A DNA stretch of 11,351 bases from JBGPJM01 sp041485385 (GTDB taxonomy: Bacteria; Planctomycetota; Phycisphaerae; Phycisphaerales; UBA1924), in the NCBI GenBank assembly GCA_041485385.1, contig JBGPJM010000164.1:1-11351 (forward strand). Reading direction: 5' to 3'. This document shows positions 1-6,948 of this stretch, in pieces. Under the pieces are notes generated by a model. It was not told the origin of the DNA. It did no database searches and saw only the letters and a program-made list of their open reading frames with translations. Both the position numbers and the translations under genes were made by a program. The stretch's first letter is position 1. Each line of letters opens with the position of its first letter.

Positions 1-737
1 ATGATCTGTCCGGGCCGGGTCCGCACGGTCGTCGCGGGCCCGTCGGAGCCGACCGCGCGGGCCACCCCGAAGTCGAGCACCTTGGGCCGGGCCGGTGAGC
101 CCGGCTCCGATGGCGCCGGCGGCTGGACGATGATGTTCCCGGGCTTGAGGTCGCGGTGGATCACGCCGCGCTGGTGCGCATGCTCGACCGCGTCGCATAT
201 CTGCGTCATGAGGGCCAACCGATCCCGTACTCCCAATCTGCTGCTTTCGCAGTAGTCGAGCAGCGCCTGACCCTCGACCAGCTCCATCGCGAAGAACGGC
301 TGGCGCGCTCCCTCCTGCCCGGGCCATGACACCGACCCCGCCTCGAAGATCTGCGCGATCCCGGGGTGCTGGAGACGGCCGAGCAGCTGCGCCTCGTGCT
401 CGAATCGCCTGCACGCCGCGACGGACCCGAGCCCCGGCCTGATGACCTTGAGGGCGACCGTGCGCCTGGGGTTCTCCTGTTCCGCCCTGTACACCACGCC
501 CATGCCGCCTTCGCCCAGCACCCCCACGATGGTGTACCCGCCGATCCGCGGCGGCGCTCCGGGCCACTCGAGAAAGCCGTTCCCTTTCTCGTGGTGCTCC
601 AGCAGCGAACGCACTTCGGCGAGCAGCGCCGCGTCATCCCCACACTCGCGTTGGAGCACGGCGTTCCTCTCGCGATCGGGCCTCTTGGACGCCGCCAGGA
701 AGATTTCGCCCGCGCGGGCGTATCGCTCAGGGGTCAT
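1..737 (-). CDS. Hanks-type serine/threonine protein kinase (C-terminus beyond the window)
   Basis: Predicted to phosphorylate Ser/Thr on target proteins in envelope or stress signalling; the substrate is unknown. The 245 readable residues show a helical N-terminal stretch (about 1-60, usual in planctomycete kinases) and then the kinase fold. The Gly-rich loop L-G-E-G-G-M-G-V-V-Y is near 74-83, the ATP-binding Lys of V-A-L-K is K97, a likely helix-C Glu is E113 or E115, the catalytic loop H-R-D-L-K-P-G-N is at 194-201, and D-F-G is at 222-224. All the catalytic residues expected in this part are present, so it should be active. The end of the activation segment, the C-lobe and any membrane or sensor domain lie left of base 1. 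The ATG at 737-735 overlaps the sigma factor stop codon as ATGA, which implies translational coupling and one operon. Recognition is from motifs; the start is supported by the overlap. Confidence 0.93.
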   Translation of the reverse strand, partial: MTPERYARAGEIFLAASKRPDRERNAVLQRECGDDAALLAEVRSLLEHHEKGNGFLEWPGAPPRIGGYTIVGVLGEGGMGVVYRAEQENPRRTVALKVIRPGLGSVAACRRFEHEAQLLGRLQHPGIAQIFEAGSVSWPGQEGARQPFFAMELVEGQALLDYCESSRLGVRDRLALMTQICDAVEHAHQRGVIHRDLKPGNIIVQPPAPSEPGSPARPKVLDFGVARAVGSDGPATTVRTRPGQI

Positions 738-1312
738 GACCGGTCTCCCTGCGAAAGGCGGGCGCGGAGCCAGGCCCTCGCCACCGTCCAGGAGTCCTCG
801 ACGGTGGTGGAGGAAAGATCCAGCGCCCTCGCTGTTTCCTCGATTGTGAGGCCGCCGAAGAACCTCAACTCCACGATCCGCGCGTGGCGCTCGTTGAGGC
901 GGGCCAGTTCCGAGAGCACCTCGTCCAGCGCGATCACGTCCACCTCGGAGTGTTCGGTGAGCTGGGTGCAGTCGCTGAGCGTGATCCTGCTCCAGCCCCC
1001 TCCCCGCTTGGCCGCGAGGTGAGCCCTGGCATGGTCTACGAGGATCCGGCGCATGCTCTGGGCCGCGACGGCCACGAAGTGCGTCCGGTCGCGCCAATCC
1101 ACCCGGGTCTGATCGACCAGGCGCAAGTATGCTTCGTGAACCAGGGCCGTCGGCTGCAGGGTGTGGCCCGCGCGCTCCTGCCGGAGGTAATGCGACGCCA
1201 GCGCGTGCAGCTCGTCGTACGCGAGCGGCATCAGCCGCTTGGCAGCGGCCCTGGAATCTTCGCGCATCTCCAGGAGCAGCGCCGTCGCGTTGGACGCCGG
1301 TGGTTGGTCCAT
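734..1312 (-). CDS. ECF-type RNA polymerase sigma factor (Sig-70_X6 / kinase-linked group)
   Basis: A 192-residue alternative sigma factor that would direct RNA polymerase to a dedicated regulon. The sigma-2 region is about residues 20-95 and includes the family hallmarks R-Q-E-R-A-G-H-T-L-Q-P-T-A-L-V-H-E-A-Y-L and H-F-V-A-V-A-A-Q-S-M-R-R-I-L-V-D-H-A-R. The sigma-4 helix-turn-helix is about 130-188 (L-x-I-E-E-T-A-R-A-L-D-L-S, ending A-R-A-W-L-R-A-R-L). This pattern fits the ECF group found in planctomycetes and acidobacteria next to Ser/Thr kinases. No anti-sigma factor gene is adjacent; the coupled kinase may take that regulatory role (inference). The start is supported by GAGG seven bases upstream of the ATG. 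The stop overlaps the kinase start by four bases. Length is normal for the family. Confidence 0.95.
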   Translation of the reverse strand: MDQPPASNATALLLEMREDSRAAAKRLMPLAYDELHALASHYLRQERAGHTLQPTALVHEAYLRLVDQTRVDWRDRTHFVAVAAQSMRRILVDHARAHLAAKRGGGWSRITLSDCTQLTEHSEVDVIALDEVLSELARLNERHARIVELRFFGGLTIEETARALDLSSTTVEDSWTVARAWLRARLSQGDRS

Positions 1313-1418
1313 GCCGACACCTCACGGAGAGTTTACAAAGAATCCGGGGGATTGCACGCGGTTTCCCGCGTTACTCCGTGGACGGCCAACCCGGTGGCCG
1401 GCCGCAGGAGCAAGACGC
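1313..1418. promoter_or_regulatory. Divergent intergenic region with a perfect hairpin/operator-like palindrome
   Basis: These 106 bp separate the sigma factor (leftward) from the large secreted protein gene (rightward), so promoters for both should lie here. A perfect inverted repeat, ACGCGG-TTTC-CCGCGT, sits at 1356-1371. It could be an operator shared by both directions or an RNA hairpin in the leaders. I see no convincing -35/-10 pair. On the minus strand GTGCAA, 16 bases, then TAAACT is a weak candidate only. Ribosome binding sites are clear: AGGAG at 1406-1410 for the rightward gene and GAGG for the leftward gene. Confidence 0.45.
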
Positions 1419-4400
1419 ATGACCGCTTCACGAAACAACCGAAAGGATGACCTGGCGCGGCCGTCGGGCGCGCGGGCGCTCTTCCTGGTCGCGTCCCTCG
1501 GGTTGGCCGCCCTGGCCCGGGCCGACGGGGGCGGGGGCAGCGCCGCCCTCTACTCCCTGGACCCCACGTCGCCGTCGCTCGCCAGGAACCCGTTCCTCAG
1601 CGCGGCGACGATCTTCGTTGACGACCCCAATAACGATGGGGTGTTGACCGTCGGCCTGCCCCCGGGCGGTCTCCGCCTCTTCCCGGGTGACAACCTCATG
1701 GGCCTTTCCGGAGGCACGGACAACGGCATCCCGGTCATGATCGAGTACGGGAACGCGATGAACTGGCCCTACCTGCGGTACCAGTTCTCGTTTGCCCGCA
1801 ACTCCATCGACAACTTCACGAGCCCCGCGCTCCCCCTTCCTTATGAGATCCCGCTCTTTTTTCCGACCATCACCCGCACCACGACCTACGCGGCCCAGTT
1901 CCCGCTGGACCAGGCGGCGGACGTGCTGGACAACAGCGACCCGATCGGAGCGCGCGTCAACTCGCGGATGCTGGAGGACGGCGGCGAGCCGGGCCCGAAT
2001 CTGGAGCTCATCGGCAACCCCGTCACGCCGCCCATGGTCATCGACAACATCGACGCTCTCGCCACCGTGCAGGGGATCGGTGGCGGTCCGGACGGCGGTC
2101 CGGGCAACCCATCCAACGGGGAACTCGACATCGGCTCGACGATCTACTTCGTCGTGCAGAGCGGGGGACCCAGCGGATTGAACGGCGCCACCATCTACCG
2201 CAAGGTCGGCACCAATGCCAACATCCCAGGCGGGATCAACGATGCGCCCACCCCGTACGCCGCGCCGGGGGACCTGGGTCTGGTCGCCACCGACCAGATC
2301 GACGCCATCAGCGTGTGGGACGCCGGGATGCTGGGCGCGTTTGACACCGGCGATGGTGTGGTGTTCTCGCTCGCGCCCGACTCTCCCTCGCTTCTGACCT
2401 ACCGGATCCTCCCGGGCGACCCCAACAACGTCGTGCTCGACGAGGGGGCCATCTTCCTGGCTCGTCCGGGGCGCGGCATCATCGCCGCGCTCCCGAAGGA
2501 GTTCTTTTCCGTTTCCAGCGGCAACCTTGACGCGATCATCTGCATCGACCCGCGCGAGGACGTGCCCTCGTGCCTGGGGACGCTTTCTCGCCCCATCACG
2601 CCCTCCGACAGCCTGACCCTCAGCAGGTACAGGGCCCAGATGCTCCCCAACGGCCAGGTCTACTTCTGGGTGGCGATCAACGATCCCCAAGCGCTGCCCG
2701 CTGGGGGCGCCGTGACTTCGTTCTCGGTTACCGCAAGTTACGCAGACGGTACAGGAGTGCCCGCCTCGATACAATCGGCCAACTCCTTCATCGGCGGCCC
2801 GGGCGGGATGGGATGCGACTGCAGGTTCGGTTGCGGTGAACCGGGCAACCCGTGCGGCGCCGTCGCGTCCTTCGGCGGCTGTGCCCTTGACCAACCCTCC
2901 CAGAACTGCGGCACCCCCGCGTCGTTCACATCCTGGAACACGTGCCTGGGCACGTTCGTGGTCAGGGCAGGGCCCGCACGCGGGCGAACGGTCTTCTCCA
3001 TCTCCGCCACCGTTGTGACGGTCGATGGCCAATCCACCACCTTTGGTCCCGTTGACTTCATCGCGGACGTGATCCTCGACTGCGACGTCGACCGGATCGA
3101 CGACGAAGTGGCGATCCGCAAGCAGGTCGTCGGTGACTGCAACAACAACGGCATCCCGGACGCCTGCGACATCGCCTCCGGCTTCAGCGGCGACTGCGCC
3201 ATCCCCGCTACGGACCGGACCGTGCTGGCGAGCGTCTCGACCGCGGGAGCCCCGGGGAACGGGGCCGCGCTGGACCCGGTGTCGACCTCCGCGACAGGCC
3301 GGTACATCGTCTTCGAGAGCCTCGCGAGCAACCTGGTCGCGGGCGATGCCAACGGCGCTTCGGATGTGTTCCTCCGAGACCGCGACACCGACGGCAACGG
3401 CGTGTTCGACGAGCCCGGGCGCGTCACGACGAGCCTGGTCAGCGCCACCCCCGGCGGCATCGCGGGCAACGGGGCCAGCAGAACCTGCGAGACACTGGGC
3501 GCCCCGGGCGGCGCCATCAGCGCCGACGGCCGGTACGCCGTGTTCTCTTCCGCGGCCAGCAACCTCGTTGCCGGCGATACCAACGGCTTCACCGATGTCT
3601 TCATCAGGGACCTTCAGACCGGGACAACGACCCGCCTCGGCCCGGCCGGCGGCGCCGCGCCGAACAACCCCAGCCTCGGCCCGTCCATCTCCGCCGACGG
3701 CCGGTTCGTCGCGTTCACCAGTTACGCCAGCAACCTGGTGGTGCCCGACTCCAACGGCTTCACCCGCGACGTCTACGTCTGGAACCGCCTCACCGGCGCC
3801 GTCGTCCGCGTCAGCCGCGCCACGGGCGGCGCGCAGGCCAACAACTTCAGCGAGAACGCCCGGATCTCGGCGAGCGGACGGTTCGTCGCCTTCGAGAGCA
3901 TCGCGACCAACCTCGTCGCCGGCGACACCAACGGCGTGCGGGACATCTTCCTCCACGATCGCGACGCCGACGGCAACGGCGTGCTCGACGACGCGGGCGG
4001 CGTCTCGACTGTGCGCATCAGCACCGACAGCACCGGTGGGCAGTCCGCCGGCGCCTGCGACAACCTGTCGATGTCCGACGACGGACGCTTCATCGCGTTC
4101 CGCAGTTTCTCCAATGCACTCGTCCCCGGCGACACCAACAACGCCGGCGATGTGTTCCTCAAGGACACGCAAACCGGCTCGCTCGTCCGTGTCAGCGTCG
4201 CCGACGGCGGGGCCCAGGCCATGGGAGAGAGTTACCTCCCCGCCGTCTCGCCCGACGGACGCTACGTCGCCTTCACCAGCAACGCGCCCAACCTCGTCCC
4301 CGGCGACACCAACGGCTTCTTCGACGTCTTCATCCACGACCGCGCCCTCAACCGCACCATCCGCGCCAGCCGCACGACAACCGGCGGACAGGCGGGCGCC

Positions 4401-4871
4401 GACAGCGCGTACGGGGCCTTCTCCGGTGACAACCGTTCCCTGGTTTTCGCTTCCAACGCCGCGCTGGATCCCGGGGACACCAACGGAACCGGCGACTGGT
4501 ACGTCCGCGTCCTCACCGACTGCAACGGGAACGGGCAGATCGACACCGTCGAGGGCGCGAGCACCGTCGGTTGCTTCGCCAACGGCATCCCGGATAGTTG
4601 CGAGCCGGACTGCAACGGCAACGGCATCGCGGATTCCTGCGAGATCGCCGCGGGCCTGCTGGCCGATTCCGACGGCGACGGCATACCCGATATCTGCGAG
4701 GGACCGGGCTGCCCGTGCGATTGGAACCGCGACGGCGTGCTCAACAGCCAGGACTTCTTCGACTTCCTGACCGCATTCTTCACCGGCGGCGCCGATTTCA
4801 ACAGCGACGGCACCACGAACTCGCAGGATTTCTTCGACTTCCTGACCTGCCTCTTCGCCGGGTGCGGGTGA
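1419..4871 (+). CDS. Large secreted protein: TolB/PD40-like seven-repeat propeller, calcium-type repeats, C-terminal GC-type dockerin
   Basis: A 1150-residue exported protein. The ATG at 1419 is chosen because AGGAG lies eight bases upstream and it gives a proper signal peptide (basic R-N-N-R-K, then a hydrophobic stretch ending A-L-A-R-A, about residues 1-35). Domains in order: an unrecognised N-terminal region (about 36-550) with a Cys-rich patch at 466-512; a D-C-N-N-N-G-I-P-D-A-C-D calcium-type motif near 573; seven propeller-like repeats (about 595-1033) with the core G-R-[FY]-x-[AV]-F-x-S-x-A-x-N-L-V-x-G-D-x-N-G; more D-C-N-G-N-G-I-x-D-S-C-E motifs (1034-1099); and a two-repeat dockerin-like domain (1100-1150) ending F-A-G-C-G. 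Related proteins are secreted or surface-displayed, and the dockerin is thought to act as a sorting tag in Phycisphaerae. No catalytic motif is visible, so binding or structural roles are as likely as enzymatic ones. Confidence 0.9.
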   Translation: MTASRNNRKDDLARPSGARALFLVASLGLAALARADGGGGSAALYSLDPTSPSLARNPFLSAATIFVDDPNNDGVLTVGLPPGGLRLFPGDNLMGLSGGTDNGIPVMIEYGNAMNWPYLRYQFSFARNSIDNFTSPALPLPYEIPLFFPTITRTTTYAAQFPLDQAADVLDNSDPIGARVNSRMLEDGGEPGPNLELIGNPVTPPMVIDNIDALATVQGIGGGPDGGPGNPSNGELDIGSTIYFVVQSGGPSGLNGATIYRKVGTNANIPGGINDAPTPYAAPGDLGLVATDQIDAISVWDAGMLGAFDTGDGVVFSLAPDSPSLLTYRILPGDPNNVVLDEGAIFLARPGRGIIAALPKEFFSVSSGNLDAIICIDPREDVPSCLGTLSRPITPSDSLTLSRYRAQMLPNGQVYFWVAINDPQALPAGGAVTSFSVTASYADGTGVPASIQSANSFIGGPGGMGCDCRFGCGEPGNPCGAVASFGGCALDQPSQNCGTPASFTSWNTCLGTFVVRAGPARGRTVFSISATVVTVDGQSTTFGPVDFIADVILDCDVDRIDDEVAIRKQVVGDCNNNGIPDACDIASGFSGDCAIPATDRTVLASVSTAGAPGNGAALDPVSTSATGRYIVFESLASNLVAGDANGASDVFLRDRDTDGNGVFDEPGRVTTSLVSATPGGIAGNGASRTCETLGAPGGAISADGRYAVFSSAASNLVAGDTNGFTDVFIRDLQTGTTTRLGPAGGAAPNNPSLGPSISADGRFVAFTSYASNLVVPDSNGFTRDVYVWNRLTGAVVRVSRATGGAQANNFSENARISASGRFVAFESIATNLVAGDTNGVRDIFLHDRDADGNGVLDDAGGVSTVRISTDSTGGQSAGACDNLSMSDDGRFIAFRSFSNALVPGDTNNAGDVFLKDTQTGSLVRVSVADGGAQAMGESYLPAVSPDGRYVAFTSNAPNLVPGDTNGFFDVFIHDRALNRTIRASRTTTGGQAGADSAYGAFSGDNRSLVFASNAALDPGDTNGTGDWYVRVLTDCNGNGQIDTVEGASTVGCFANGIPDSCEPDCNGNGIADSCEIAAGLLADSDGDGIPDICEGPGCPCDWNRDGVLNSQDFFDFLTAFFTGGADFNSDGTTNSQDFFDFLTCLFAGCG
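3297..4517 (+). repeat. Seven PD40/TolB-like blade-coding repeats inside the large secreted protein
   Basis: Seven diverged in-frame repeats begin at G-R-Y-I-V-F (residue 627) and end with N-R-S-L-V-F (residue 1005). Each carries an A-x-N-L-V-x-G-D-x-N-G turn and then D-V-F-[IL]-x-D or a variant. Seven copies match a closed seven-bladed propeller. Repeats 1 and 4 alone carry an inserted loop D-x-D-G-N-G-V-x-D (656-664 and 849-857), like a calcium-binding loop. This hints that a three-blade block was duplicated. Repeat 7 is the most worn: it lacks the usual G-R start and its N-L-V is changed. Confidence 0.75.
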
Positions 4872-4981
4872 TGCCCCTCGCCTCACTCCGACGTCCGGCA
4901 CGTGGGAGGGTACTTCGACTGGGACACGCCCACCATCATCGATACCTCCTTGCTCCACGTCCCCCTTTGGTAACCGAGAGG
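4872..4981. other. Short intergenic stretch between the large secreted protein gene and the dockerin-gene remnant
   Basis: The frame that continues past the stop at 4871 stays open to TAA at 4971-4973, but it encodes nothing I recognise. It has no start codon with a ribosome binding site, no obvious terminator and no promoter. It may be the decayed 5' part of the gene whose 3' end survives downstream. Confidence 0.3.
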
Positions 4982-5276
4982 ATGGTGCTGTCGTGGCGGT
5001 CACCGGCGTCGTGGGCGACCGGGCAATCGTCGATCGAAGCGACGGTAGGAGACCACTACACGGATGGGCTGCGGGAGCGTGACCAGCGACACCGCCACGC
5101 TGACGATCTGCCCGGCCGATTCCGACTGCGACGGCGCGCTCAGCTCCCAGGACTTCTTTGACTTCCTCAACGCCTTCTTCGCATTTGATCCTCGCGCCGA
5201 CTTCAACCACGACGCCGCCATCAACTCGCAGGACTTCTTCGATCTCCTGAACGCGTTCTTCGCCGGCTGCGCGTGA
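4982..5276 (+). pseudogene. Remnant of a secreted Ig-like/GC-type dockerin protein gene (5' part lost, frameshifted)
   Basis: The 3' part (open 5064-5276, 70 residues) reads C-G-S-V-T-S-D-T-A-T-L-T-I and then a complete two-repeat dockerin ending F-A-G-C-A. C-G-S-V-T-S-x-x-A-T-L is the usual last strand of the Ig-like domains that precede dockerins in Phycisphaerae. The matching earlier strand, I-E-A-T-V-G-D-H-Y-T, lies just upstream (about 5033-5062) but in another frame. The short stretch normally joining the two strands is missing, which fits a frameshift with a small deletion. In the dockerin frame a TAG at 5046-5048 blocks upstream extension. An ATG at 5064 has AGGAG twelve bases before it, so a short ORF could be called here. 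It would have no signal peptide, which makes a working exported protein unlikely. An alternative is a real small protein or a sequencing error at the break. Confidence 0.6.
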
Positions 5277-5572
5277 CCTGAAAGGCACGCTCCGTGGAGA
5301 TTCCGATACCAACAGGAACAGCGGGCAGTACGCCCCCCACGGCATGGGCCGGGCTCATGTGTGCCCTCATCCGCGATGTTGTCGCCGAGGCGTCGCCCTG
5401 ATCAGGGAAATTTCCCTGTAGCGGCCTGCGTGCCGGCCGGTACATTACCCCCGGCTCCGGCATGTCCGGCCGAACAGCCCCGAACTCGGCGAGGCATGCT
5501 CGAACCAACGCAGGCGCGTTGCTGACGGGGGCCGAGGCGACGGGGCACCATTCTCACACTGGAGGCCTGGCT
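5277..5572. promoter_or_regulatory. 296-bp intergenic/leader region before the beta-helix gene
   Basis: No gene is supported here. An open frame extends upstream of the beta-helix start to 5462, but it lacks a ribosome binding site and would bury the signal peptide, so I treat it as leader. The region holds the overlapping palindromes at 5396-5418 and a lone TACATT at 5441-5446 that could serve as a -10 element; no matching -35 is seen. The GGAGG at 5561-5565 is the ribosome binding site for the next gene. Confidence 0.4.
5396..5418. promoter_or_regulatory. Two overlapping perfect palindromes (candidate operator or alternative hairpins)
   Basis: CCCTGATCAGGG (5396-5407, 12 bp) and CAGGGAAATTTCCCTG (5403-5418, 16 bp) are both perfect palindromes and share the CAGGG at 5403-5407. 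The result is three half-sites, CCCTG, CAGGG and CCCTG, in 23 bp. In RNA the middle element could pair with either flank. As DNA this looks like two overlapping dimer sites. It lies about 155 bases before the beta-helix start, near a possible -10. Its function is inferred; a terminator for the upstream remnant is less likely because no T-run follows. Confidence 0.45.
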
Positions 5573-6883
5573 ATGCAGTCGGCAACGTCCAACCCGGGCA
5601 GGAGAGTTGTCCACACGCTCGCTGTTTGCGCATGCATCGTCCTCGCGGGAGCGTTGATCACGCACGCCGGTCCGCTGGATCCACCCGCGGGGCCGGTGGC
5701 CCCGACCTACAAGACGCTGTCGGAGGTCGAGCCGCGCACGCCGATCTCGTCGCTGCCATACACCATCACTCAGCCCGGCTCGTACTACCTGACCCGCAAC
5801 CTGACGGGCGTCGCCGGGCTCAACGGCATCTCCATCCTCGCGAGCAACGTCACCATCGATCTGAACGGCTTCACGCTCGACGGAAACGGCAACACCGGGT
5901 TTAGAGCCATCTCGTGCTCCTTCAGGTCCAACGTCACCATCCGCAACGGCACGATCGCCAACTGGAACAGGGAAGGGATCGACGGGTACCAGTCGCACCA
6001 GGCCCGCGTCGAGGACGTGACCGTCGACAACTCCAACAACGGTTTCGGCATCATCGTCAGCTACACCAGCGTCGTCACCCGCTGCCAGGTCCGCTCCTCC
6101 GCCGCGGGCATCATCGTCGGGGACGGCTCCACCGTCGCCAACTGCACCGCCGAAAGCAACCAGCGCGGCTTCGAGATCGGTGCCGGCTCCTCCGTCAGCG
6201 AGTGCGCCGCCGTCTCGAACACAGGGAATGGCTTCGACATCGGCGCGGGCGTCACCGCGCGAGACTGCACGGCTCGCGGCAACGTGGCCAACGGGTTCCA
6301 GACCGGCGCCTCCAACACCCTGGTCAACTGCACCTCCAACGGCAACGCCGGCAAGGGGTTCCAGATGGACGGCGCCGGCCAGTTGCTCGACTCCACGTCC
6401 AGCGGGAACACCGGCGCGGGCGTCGACATCACCGTGCCGGGCGGCGGTAACCCCGTTGTCGCCCGCGTCGACGGCTGCAGCATCAACTTCAACGGCGGTC
6501 ACGGCCTCAGCCAGACCGGCGGCGGAGGCTCCACATTCAGCAACAACACCATCGCCAGGAACTCCGGCGCGGGGATCGCCGTGCTGGACGGGAATCTCAT
6601 CATCAACAACCGGATCGTCGACAACGGTGCGCCCGCGAATGCCGCCGGCGTCCAGGTCAACGGCTCCCAGAACACCATCCAGGGCAACAATATCCTCAAC
6701 AACGGCGTGATGTACTCCTTCGCGGTCGGCACGTCCGCCAACCTGTTCTTCGGCAACACCTGCCGCGGCGGGGCCCAGTTCAACTCCGGCTCCAACACCC
6801 TCGCACCGTTCGTCAACGCGGGCACCGCGTTCTCCGGCGCAAGCCTCGCCAACACCAACAGCTTCGTGAATATTCTGTACTGA
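5573..6883 (+). CDS. Secreted right-handed beta-helix (parallel beta-helix repeat) protein
   Basis: A 436-residue exported protein of the PbH1/NosD-like beta-helix type, a fold often used for binding or cleaving polysaccharides. The ATG at 5573 has GGAGG seven bases upstream and gives a signal peptide of about 32 residues ending T-H-A. A conserved lead-in (about 46-77, T-Y-K-T-L-S-E-V-E-P-R-T-P-I) precedes stacked coils from about residue 75 to the end, with frequent N-G-F/N-G-I turns and N-V-T-I-D-L-N-G-F-T-L-D-G, typical of this family. Between 171 and 274 the coils are 20-21 residues long with cysteines at equivalent positions. There is no dockerin, unlike its neighbours, and no recognisable catalytic motif. 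It sits 65 bases before the next gene on the same strand and could be co-transcribed with it. Fold call is firm; function is unknown. Confidence 0.9.
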   Translation: MQSATSNPGRRVVHTLAVCACIVLAGALITHAGPLDPPAGPVAPTYKTLSEVEPRTPISSLPYTITQPGSYYLTRNLTGVAGLNGISILASNVTIDLNGFTLDGNGNTGFRAISCSFRSNVTIRNGTIANWNREGIDGYQSHQARVEDVTVDNSNNGFGIIVSYTSVVTRCQVRSSAAGIIVGDGSTVANCTAESNQRGFEIGAGSSVSECAAVSNTGNGFDIGAGVTARDCTARGNVANGFQTGASNTLVNCTSNGNAGKGFQMDGAGQLLDSTSSGNTGAGVDITVPGGGNPVVARVDGCSINFNGGHGLSQTGGGGSTFSNNTIARNSGAGIAVLDGNLIINNRIVDNGAPANAAGVQVNGSQNTIQGNNILNNGVMYSFAVGTSANLFFGNTCRGGAQFNSGSNTLAPFVNAGTAFSGASLANTNSFVNILY

Positions 6884-6948
6884 GCATACCCCCTCCTCGA
6901 TCATTCCTCGGAAGCACGTCATTTCCGTTGCGCGTGAGAGGATCACCC

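Noticed and set aside
206..643. 145-residue minus-strand frame inside the kinase region
   Set aside because: Arg/Ser-rich shadow in a different frame from the kinase, whose catalytic motifs are intact in the correct frame.
1239..1418. Upstream in-frame extension of the large exoprotein gene
   Set aside because: It would add 60 residues before the signal peptide and overlap the sigma factor gene; the ATG at 1419 has a strong AGGAG and opens the signal peptide.
3133..4770. 545-residue plus-strand frame within the propeller region
   Set aside because: Ser/Thr/Ala/Pro/Arg-rich out-of-frame reading of the repeats; no start signal or domain.
1428..5345. 1305-residue open frame on the minus strand opposite the large exoprotein gene
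   Set aside because: It is a GC-bias shadow: composition is Gly/Ala/Val/Asp/Glu-rich, its V-G-V-A-G-D-E repeats are the antisense of the propeller repeats, and it has no signal peptide or recognised domain. The plus-strand gene has a ribosome binding site, signal peptide and real domains.
6909..6927. CGGAA...TTCCG possible hairpin before the W-E-N-G-W-I-N gene
   Set aside because: Only five pairs with a 9-base loop and no T-run; too weak to call a terminator or operator.
5402..6946. 514-residue minus-strand open frame opposite the beta-helix gene
   Set aside because: Low-complexity Gly/Ala/Val/Asp translation complementary to a well-supported beta-helix protein; no recognised domain.
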